Shown here one piece after another: positions 56,060-64,000 of a stretch of 64,000 nucleotides of DNA. The stretch is from Sorex araneus. Its lineage: Eukaryota > Chordata > Mammalia > Eulipotyphla > Soricidae. The position numbers and the translations under genes were made by a program. The number at the start of each line of letters is the position of its first letter. The first letter of the stretch is position 1. Where the stretch lies: assembly GCF_027595985.1 (NCBI RefSeq), contig NC_073303.1:366634636-366698635 (forward strand), read 5' to 3'. Below the pieces are notes generated by a model. It was not told the origin of the DNA. It was given only the letters and a program-made list of their open reading frames with translations, and did no database searches.

Positions 56060-56690
56060 CCAGTGGGTAAGAGAAAATGCCTTTCAGAGGGCAGTTAGAA
56101 TAGAGAAGAGACCACTATGGCAGTGATAGTGGAAATGATGACTCTGGACAAGAAGTGAGCGCTGAAAGGAGGTAATGGGATACACACGATAACCTTTCAG
56201 TCGGGGGGTTGCTGCCCTATATGCCAGGGCTGGAGCGATAGTGCAGCGGGTAAGGCGTGCACCTTTCACGTGGCTGACCCGAGTTCGATTCCTCTGCCCA
56301 TCTCAGAGAGCCCAGCAAGCTACCGAGGGTATCTCGCCCGCACGGCAGAGCCTGGCAAGCTACCTGTGGCATATTCGATACGCCAAAGACAGTAACAACA
56401 ATCTCACAATGGAGACGTTACTGGTGCCCGCTCGAGCAAATTGATGAGTAAGGGGATGACAGTGACAGTGGAACCTTTCAGTACCTGTATTGCAAACCTT
56501 AGTGCCCCAAAGGGAAGAGAGAGAGAACAAGAAAGTGGGAGTGTGTGTGGGGGGGCGCAGAAAAGTGCCTCCCGTAGAGGCAGACTGGGGGTGGGGTGGG
56601 AAATGTACACCGGGAAAGGGCGAGTGTTGGAACACTGCATGACCGAAACCCAATCACGAACAGCTTTGTAACTGTGATTTAATTAAAAAA
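56060..56690 (+). mobile_element. L1 3' UTR interrupted by a type II SINE
   Basis: L1 3' UTR words (GAGGGCAGTTAGAATAGAG, GCGCTGAAAGGAGGTAATGG, CAGTACCTGTATTGCAAACC, GGGGTGGGGTGGGAAATG) and TGTGATTTAATTAAAAAAA at the right end. Interrupted at 56202-56471. Confidence 0.8.
56191..56482 (+). mobile_element. type II SINE with 11-bp TSD and extra 5' bases
   Basis: AACCTTTCAGT at 56191-56201 and 56472-56482 flanks the insert. About 25 bp (CGGGGGGTTGCTGCCC...) precede the normal head GGGCTGGAGCGATAGTGCAG. The 3' end is GGGGATGACAGTGACAGTG with no A-tail. Confidence 0.88.
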
Positions 56691-57239
56691 AATCTTTCAA
56701 TGAAAGGGATACTATAAAACATGCAAAAAAAAAAACAAAGTAAAGTAGAGCTGTACATCATGGGTGATCATGTTTCACATTTTCCCTGAACTTTTGAGCT
56801 TAGAAGCTGGAATGGCCTCCCTTAAGCGTCTTGCTCTCTTGCACCCAAACTGTGTTGGGGAAAAGTTTAAGAACAAGTCCGCTCTCAGGGATGGGAAGCA
56901 GGTCAGATTCCCAAGGCTGGCTCAGCAGGAGGGACCACCCACGCGTGCGTCTTAGTATTTGGGGTTTCCTGTCACGTGACCCCAGGCAGACCTGCTGCAG
57001 GCTGCAGTCCTGGAATTACGGGGCTGCCCTTCGGGTGCAAAGCCCCGGGAATCGCAGAACACCGTCACCGGGCACAGAGAGAGAGTGAAGTTAGGTGGCT
57101 GAGGTGTCCATGCCTGCAGGACAGCTGGTTTGGAGGACAGCTGGACACCCAAACCCACGACAATCAGAACCTGCTGGATTGGTGTTGGTATCTGGGAATG
57201 CATACCCTTGAAAATGCCAGGGGCCAGAATGGTGGCATC

Positions 57240-57432
57240 TCACGTGTTCATTTCTTTTTTTTGGGGGGTCATACCTGGCGATGCACAAGGGTCACTACTG
57301 GCTCATGCACCTGGTGGTGCTCAGGGGACCATATGGGATGCTGGGAATTGAACCTGGGTTGGCCGCGTGCAAGGCAAACGCCCTACCCGCTGTGCTATTG
57401 CTCCAGCCCCACATGTTCATTTCTTGATGAAC
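57240..57432 (-). mobile_element. type I tRNA-SINE with TSD
   Basis: A reversed copy (57256-57410) between CACGTGTTCATTTCTT and CACATGTTCATTTCTT (one mismatch). Internally it lacks part of the ACTCAGGAAT segment. Confidence 0.9.
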
Positions 57433-57579
57433 ACGCCATTTTAGAGGCAAGCCCCACAGTCCCCACTCTCTGCAGTGCAGGACAGGAAGGTCATTTTAAT
57501 TCTGAAGGTCATGAGGGGCCTGAGGTGCGTGTGATACCTGAGCATGATGTTACCTGCATCGCCCCTCTTTCACTTGGGA

Positions 57580-57745
57580 GGGGTTCGTGCCACCCCTGGC
57601 GATGCTCAGGGGTTATTCCTGGATCTACACTCAGGAGTCACTCCTGGTGGTGCTTAGGGGGCCGCATGGGGATGCTGGGGATCCACCTGGGGTTGGCAGT
57701 GTCAAAGAGATGCACCCGGCCTGCTGGACTATCACTCCAGCCTCC
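57580..57745 (-). mobile_element. diverged type I SINE
   Basis: GTGCCACCCCTGGCGATGC to GACTATCACTCCAGCC. Confidence 0.8.
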
Positions 57746-59040
57746 CATCTCCCCTCTAGAGATGTCCACCCTGATACTTTCATATCTAACACCGGGCTGT
57801 GTCCCGGGGCTGTCCCCTCTCTGGAGAAGTCTTCGTTCCCTGTTGAGCACATTAGTCTCCTCTCCCCCGCTTCCTCGGAACCTCCAAACAAAACCTGACC
57901 TACTTCCAAACACTAAACCAAAAGAAACACGTCTTTGAGTTGACTTCGCTGCCCCCACACCATCCCCCAGCTTCTGGCATCTTCCTGAGGCTTCCTGCAC
58001 GCCTCAGACTCTGAAAGCGTTACCCAGCCCCTCCCTCTTTCAGGGTCCCCTAAGGTTTTGTTCTTTTCCTGTCTGGTTTGGGGGCCACACCTGCTGGTGC
58101 TCAGTGCTCAAGCCCGGGGGGTGCTCAGAGTCCGGGGGGGACCAGCCCAGCTGCACGCAGCCTTTGCACGGTCTCTCCCGCCCCTCTAGTGGCATTTTGT
58201 ACAGACTTGTCTGTGGGGCTCCCGGCACGACTCGGTTCTTTCTCCTTCTGAGACGGCTGCGCCCGGCCCCAGGTCACTGCTGCCACCAGTGTCCCCTCTC
58301 CCCGCAGTGTGGACTCTCCGTGGCAGCAGGGAACCCCTCTCCTGAGCACCGGCTTCCTGCCGCCTGTCTCCCGGGTTCTGACGCTGCGCCGGGGAGCCCT
58401 CTCCCCACGCCCCTGCCTGGTCCAGCGCCCTCAACATCCTGCCCTTCTTCTCCAACAGGAGGTGGTGGCAGCCCAGAATCTCGGATGTGCCAGCACCTCC
58501 TGGCTGCAAGGGGTGGAGGCGGCCCCCTTGCTTCTCCCGGTCACCCCCTTAAATGAGCCACCACAGCATCCCGAAGTGCCCATGCGTAGTGGCCAGGCAC
58601 CTTGGCTAAAGGCGGGCTCTCTCATGCCAGCGGCTGTGCCCTCACTCCGCAATTCTGCAGCAGAGAGAGGCCGAACAAGGCCTGCGTGATGCTAGGGCCC
58701 TGATTTCTCAGCCCCCTGGGGAGGGCATTTCCAAAGAAATACCCCAACTTGCCAGTGGGGACCCAGTGGGGGCTGCGGGGTGCCCTGCAAGGGAGCACGC
58801 TGGGCTGTGCCTCGGAACTGTGCATCCCCGCGTGGTCTGGGGCAGGGAGACTCTGCGGTGGATTTACCCGGGCACCACCAACCCTGCTTGTGGGGGGGCA
58901 CGACCCTCAGTGCCCACCCCACCCCACCCCTTTGCCCTCAGCCTTCCTCCTCCCCTCCCGCGGGTCATTCACACACCGTCCCCCCGGCGGCGGTCCCCCC
59001 TCGGTGTGCCTGAGCGAGGGGGGTGCTGGCTGGCACTCAC
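57746..59040. other. CCBE1 intron 5, exon-proximal part
   Basis: GC-rich, mostly unique, one short SINE-like piece at about 58078-58135 (GGGGCCACACCTGCTGGTGC). Confidence 0.5.
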
Positions 59041-59193
59041 CAGTGTCGTTGGGGTACCTGTCGGCCCGGGTGCACGTCCTGCCGCCGTCCTCCAGCACGT
59101 AACCCGCCCGGCACTCACAGCGGAAGCTGCCCGGCGTGTTGACGCAAGTGTGCGCGCACAGCGAGGCGTTGCCGGCCGCGCACTCGTCCACGT
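59041..59193 (-). CDS. CCBE1: CCBE1 exon 5 (calcium-binding EGF domain)
   Basis: Encodes split Asp134, then [40 protein letters not shown] and [10 protein letters not shown] plus one base of Gly185. All six EGF cysteines (residues 138, 146, 150, 159, 161, 174) are present. The calcium-binding signature D-x-D-E-C with the hydroxylation-type C-x-N-T-x-G-S-F/Y-x-C motif is intact. N-A-S and N-D-T are potential N-glycosylation sites. Cys174 and Arg158 are positions I recall as altered in human Hennekam lymphangiectasia syndrome, and both are conserved. The acceptor is CCCGCAG, the donor GTGAGT. Phase 1 on both sides. Confidence 0.97.
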
Positions 59194-59791
59194 CTGCGGG
59201 AGGCAGGGATGCTCAGGTCACCCCAGAATTTCTCCCAGCGCTGGGGGGGGAGGGGAGGAGGACTGGGGACTCCCGGCTGGAAGGGGCCTGCTCGGGCCCT
59301 CAGTGCCCCAGTGTTCTCCGTGCAACCCCAAGGAGCCCCAGTGTCGTGCTGGGGTCCCCGCTGCTTCCGTCGAGGTCCACGCCCCGGGAGTCTGCCCTCT
59401 GCACGCCGGAATCCCAGGAACCGAAGCAGGGACATTGGCGATTTGCCTTTTAAGGGGCCCACACCTGGCTGCGCACAGGGTTCACTCCCCGCTCTGTGTT
59501 CAGGGATCCCTCCTGGGGCTCGGGCGCGGGCATCAGACGGGCCATATCTAAAGCAAGCGCCCTCCCCGCTGTCCTGCCTCTCTAGTGCCCTAGGCAGGGG
59601 ACATTTGTGGTCTTTTGAGGACTTTCTGCAGGGACCCTCTCCCCGCCCACCTTGCACCTTCCATCTCTGTGTTCCGGGAGCTTTTCTCATCTGATCTGAG
59701 ACTGCTGATGGCTTTCTCCCAGGTGCCAGACACGGTGCCACCCGGGAGAAGCCCCTTCCGGTGAAAGAACAGCACCATAAAGAGGCAAATG

Positions 59792-59960
59792 GGAGCTGGA
59801 GGAATAGCACAGTGAGTAGGGCGTTTGCCTTGCATGTGGCCAACCTGGGTTCAATTCCCAGTGTCCCATATGGTCCCCTGAGTACCGCCAGGAGTAATTC
59901 CTGAGTGCAGAGCCAGGAGTAACCCCTGTGCATTGACGGTTGTGACCCAAAACGCAAGAA
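59792..59960 (+). mobile_element. type I tRNA-SINE
   Basis: GGGAGCTGGAGGAATAGCAC, GGTTCAATTCCC, GTGACCCAAAACGCAAGAAA. Antisense to CCBE1. Confidence 0.88.
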
Positions 59961-59964
59961 ATAA

Positions 59965-60124
59965 ATAGCACTGTGGTCCCGTTGTTTATTGATTTGCTTG
60001 AGTGGGCACCAGTAACGGGATATTCTCAGTAGCTTGCCGGGCTCTTTGAGAGGGATGGAGGAATCGAACCCAGGTCGGCCGCATGCATGGCAAAATGCCC
60101 TACCTGCTGTGCTATCGCTCAAGT
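59965..60124 (-). mobile_element. type II SINE with internal deletion
   Basis: CCCGTTGTTTATTGATTTGC, TGAGTGGGCACCAGTAACGG, then directly ATTCTCAGTAGCTTGCCGGG. About 90 bp of the usual body between them are missing. The head ends GCTATCGCTCAAGTCC. Confidence 0.85.
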
Positions 60125-60575
60125 CCAAATAAATAATGTAGAATAATTTTTTTTGTAAAGGCCAAACGGAGCAGAGTGCCCTTGTTTCTGCCTTGTCCCC
60201 ACCAGCAGTGGGAAGATTCCTTGTGGCTCATCAAACTGGCCAACAGCCAGAGCGCCCTGAACTTGGGGGGATTTTTCTTTTTAAGGGGGCACCTGCTTGC
60301 TGCCTTCACAGAGAGGGAGGCCCAGGTCCACTTCCTGGTCATTGCTGGAGGCCCAGGGGCGGGGAGGGGCTCCAAGGTGTTGGCCACGGAGATATCACCG
60401 TGCTCGTGTGACCTGGCCAGACTGCAGGGGACACCGGAGAGCCCAGCTCCCTCCTGGCCAGGACCCCGCTGCTGTCACACCCCCTCCCCTGGAAGCCTCA
60501 TCCCTGAGCCCTCGGCAGCCCTGGTGGCTGTCCATGACCCGAGGGCGCGGCACCCCAAGTGCAGTGATGGTGTCA

Positions 60576-60950
<375 letters not shown>

Positions 60951-61535
60951 CTATGTGGGAGCTGCTTCCCGATGCCGCCTCCTCCAGGGAGCCAAGGTGC
61001 CACTCTCCAGGGCTGGTGCTGTGCCTCAGCTGTCTTGCGGATGGAGCATACGGGGGGGGGGGCCCAGGTGCTCCTGATGAGGGAGGGATGGGCCCTTGGA
61101 TGGGCTGGTGCCCGTGTCCTGGCGTGAGTGCAGGGGCCGGGGCCGGGTGGGGGCAGGTGAGGGGCCTCTGGGACAGACGGAGCATCATCAGAGGTGACCT
61201 CTGGCGGCTGTGGGGGTCCCGTGGGGGTGGAGAGGGGCTGGGCTGGAGCCAGGGGTCAGGGTCTCCGGCCGCCTCCCCAGCTGCACAGGGGGTGGCCCCC
61301 TGGTTCTCGCTGAGAAAGAGGCGCCATCTCCCCGCACACTTAATCAGCCCTGGCTCTGTCTGGACACGGGCGCTGGATGGTGCCACATGTCATAAATCAC
61401 GGGGCGGCCTTCCCCAGGTGCCGACAGACGGACGGGCCTGGACGCAGCGTCTGGCTGGGCTGCTCTGCAGGCCACGGTGGAGGGGGCTGCCGGCCAGGCT
61501 GTGCAGGGCTGCTCCGACCAGAAGAAACCTGCGTT

Positions 61536-61978
61536 CCTGGACTCAGGCCTGACAGTGCTCCTGACATCTGGACTTAGGCCAGACAGTGCTCCCCATGCCT
61601 GGACTCAGACCAGACAGTGCTCCTCACACCTGGACTCAGACCATACAGTGCTCCCCTCCCTGGACTCAGACCATACAGTGCTCCTCACACCTGGACTCAG
61701 ACCATACAGTGCTCCCCTCCCTGGACTCAGACCATACAGTGCTCCTCACACCTGGACTCAAACCATACAGTGCTCCTCACACCTGGACTCAGACCATACA
61801 GTGCTCCCCTCCCTGGACTCAGACCAGACAGTGCTCCTCACACCTGGACTCAGATCAGACAGTGCTCCCCATGCCTAAACTGAGGCCTGACAGTGCTCCC
61901 AACACCTGGACTCAGACCATACAGTGCTCCCCACACCTGGACTCAGACCATACAGTGCTCCTCACACCTGGACTCCAG
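61536..61978. repeat. 30/31-bp minisatellite with 61-bp alternation
   Basis: About 14 copies of CCTGGACTCAGACCATACAG + TGCTCCTCACA. In the middle, TGCTCCTCACA and TGCTCCCCTC endings alternate to give a 61-bp period. Outer copies are more diverged (ACCAGACAG, GCCTGACAG). Confidence 0.94.
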
Positions 61979-62139
61979 GCCCACTCTGCCCCGTGAGCTC
62001 CTGCTGCGGCATGAGGGTGGGGCTGTCTCCAGCACTGGGCCCGGTGGTGCTTGAGCTCACCCGCGGGTGCTCAGGCAGCCAGGCAGTCCTGGGGTCACAC
62101 AGGCTGGTGTCACTGAGCCACCCGTGACCCCGAATACTT

Positions 62140-62310
62140 TTGGGGGGATTTGGGTTCACGCCTGATTGGGGCTCAGGTACTACTCTGGGCTCTGTGCTCA
62201 GGAGTGACCCCTGGTGGGGCTGGAGGGACCCTAGTGGTGCCGGGTGAGCTGGGGCTGGTGAGCGCGAGGTGAGAGGTGAGGCCTTCACCCCTGGACTATC
62301 TCTCTGCGCC
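62140..62310 (-). mobile_element. diverged type I SINE
   Basis: GGGTTCACGCCTGATTGGGG, CAGGAGTGACCCCTGGTGG, GGACTATCTCTCTGCGCCCC. Confidence 0.6.
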
Positions 62311-64000
62311 CCCCATTCTCCTGAGCAAACCTTCCACAGCGCTTCTGCCTTGGCCGTTCTGCCTCCTCCAGCGCCTCCTCTGAGACGGGGCTGTCCTGTC
62401 ATTGCTGGTGTAGACGTGGCGTCCCGATTCGCCAGTGCAAGGACGCCCCCTCCCCCTTTGCGCAGGCACCGTTGTTCCCCTCCCGGGTCTCCACCGTCTC
62501 TCCCTGTCCTCTGCCTCTGTCCCTTGTGCCTGCGTGAGGTGGGTGCAGCTTCTGGGAGCACAGCCCCGTACACCCGGGCGGTCTCCTCACTCAGTGCCGG
62601 TGTATCTGCAGCCTGACCGGTAGCTGCCGTCCGTGCCGTCTCTCTGTGCGGGTCCTCCACAGACCCCGAGAACCGCCCCGAGAGGGCTCCACTTGATCCA
62701 TGTGGCCCAACACCGCCCTCTCCCCAAAGCTGACTCTGTGCGGGTCAGCACCTCAGTCCAGAAGGCCCCGGAATCTCCATCCTTCACCGGAAGCGGCTTG
62801 TTCTTGCATCCGAGGTGGCCATCCTGCCTCAGGGCAGTGTCTGTGCTAACCTGCACACTCCCTGTCCTCGGGTCACCCTGAGGCCTCTTTCCCCTCCCTC
62901 CCCACTCACATTCCTGCCTTCTGCTCTTCCCCACTGCTGGGGCTCCCCACTCCTCCTCCAGCCCCCCCCCTTGGGCATCTTAAGTGCCTGGGCTCCGTCT
63001 GGTTTCCCTCCTCCTCTGCCGTCCCAGCCCGCCCCGTGACTCTGTGCCCCACCAGGCTCCCTGCTGCCTCTGTGCAGGTCTTATCAGGGCTTGGGGAGAG
63101 GCAGGGATCATGAGCCAGGGGGATTGTTTCAGGAGCTGTTCCTTGCTCCTCTCTCTGGACCCCAGGTCTCTGAGCCTCAGTTTCCCTTTCTATAAACTTG
63201 GGAGAAAACAGCGGCATGGACTTGCCTGTGCTCCAACAAGGATTGGTCAATGTGTTAAACATGGTTAGAGCACAAAACACAAAATTCATGTCTTTGCTCT
63301 CAGGGGTATTTTGTTAGGGTTGTTTGGGTGCCTGGTAGGTCCCATTACTGCTGCAAGTACCCTCCAGTCGGCATTCAGTTTATAAATGCCAACCAGAACA
63401 AGGTTGATCACTTCACCCCCTGGCCAATCAAGAGACCACTTAAGGTAGTGAGTGGACACATATTTTCTGCAAGGGTGCTGGACAAAATGTTTTGACTTTG
63501 TTAACCTTTGTTGTAATGAATCAGCAATGCTATTTGGGGAGCCATAGATGATACTTAAGGAAATGGGCATGGCTGTATCTCAATAAAACCTTATTGGCAA
63601 ACACAAACAGGGGGCCAAGGTCAGAGGGTGCCCACTTTGGTATCAGTGATCAAAACTGTTTAGAAATTCTAGTTTATGTTTGGTGGTTAATTGCATGTCA
63701 GCTTGGTCCCCCACAGCGCAGAGGAGACTAATTTTAGGTCTAGATGTTTGCCACCACAAGCTCTAACATTTAAGGAAACTCTAATACGTGGTATCCATGG
63801 GGTATGTTTTAAATGAGATTGGGGAAGGTTGTGACAGCTGGGGTTCTTAGATGGAGTGATTGAAACTTCACTTTCTTTCTGTGTCTGCCAAGTTGAAACA
63901 CAAAGACTACAGCTGGCAGAGGAGAGAAGCTGGCTTATACAAGAATGCAATTATTTTGACCATTGTGGGTTTTTCCATCCATCACTGGCAGGGGAAAAGT

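Larger units (their letters stand above)
51157..59040 (-). other. CCBE1: CCBE1 intron 5
   Basis: A 7.88-kb intron. It contains the 34-bp/138-bp minisatellite (51971-52540), an L1 with candidate 3' transduction (54463-55096), an L1 interrupted by a type II SINE (56060-56690), and SINEs at 55785-55970, 57256-57410 and 57580-57745. No further exon recognised between them. Confidence 0.85.

Noticed and set aside
7803-57410. Recurrent peptides such as GSHPAMHRGHSWLCTQE
   Set aside because: They are translations of reversed type I SINEs, not a gene family.
12306-59960. Possible tRNA genes, from perfect A and B boxes
   Set aside because: Each lies at the head of a SINE with a non-tRNA body and tail. 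No mature tRNA cloverleaf end with CCA-ready acceptor pairing was seen.
59115-60128. A 337-codon minus-strand open frame joining the CCBE1 EGF exon to upstream sequence
   Set aside because: Only the part below 59193 is exon 5. The rest is intron and two SINEs. The splice acceptor at 59194-59195 and the frame to exon 4 show the true structure.
61477-61996. Repeat-protein-like plus-strand frames
   Set aside because: Translation of the 30/31-bp minisatellite.

Overview
This is a mammalian nuclear genome window. It has split genes with GT/AG introns, a CpG-island promoter, and dense retroposon insertions with A-tails and target-site duplications (TSDs). The dominant interspersed repeat is a tRNA-derived SINE with intact pol III A and B boxes and the frequent signature GGGCTGGAGCGATAGCACAG. 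From memory this matches the abundant SINE of shrews (Soricidae, Sorex-like), so a shrew or close eulipotyphlan is the likely source. No library search was possible.

Two protein-coding genes are present, both on the minus strand. At the left edge is the 5' end of LMAN1 (ERGIC-53, the mannose-binding ER-to-Golgi cargo receptor): exons 1 to 4 complete and exon 5 cut by the window start, with a CpG-island promoter around 4.8-6.1 kb. At the right edge is the 3' part of CCBE1 (collagen and calcium-binding EGF domains 1, a secreted activator of VEGF-C processing in lymphangiogenesis): eight exons matching human exons 4 to 11, ending with the stop codon at 45433. Exons 1 to 3 lie beyond 64000. All splice sites, phases and reading frames were worked out by hand and join without a break. 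The order LMAN1-CCBE1, both on one strand, matches human 18q21.32. The two proteins act in different places and nothing here suggests co-regulation.

The roughly 39.5 kb between the genes (about 5.9-45.4 kb) has no supported gene. It holds type I SINEs (A-rich tail), type II SINEs (same tRNA-like head, different body, ending in a CAGTGA-type microsatellite with no poly(A)), 5'-truncated L1 3' ends, microsatellites, minisatellites, and two repeat-free AT-motif-rich blocks (about 15.68-16.34 kb and 23.06-24.30 kb) that look like conserved developmental enhancers. The CCBE1 introns carry three minisatellites: a 16-bp array of CCAAT boxes, a 34-bp array with a 138-bp higher-order period, and a 30/31-bp array.

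The most unusual signals are the type II SINE with a non-poly(A) 3' end, seen with TSDs at four sites and probably a fifth; an L1 with a probable 3' transduction at 54.46-55.10 kb; a 5'-inverted (twin-primed) L1 at 12.98-13.33 kb; and the structured minisatellites.
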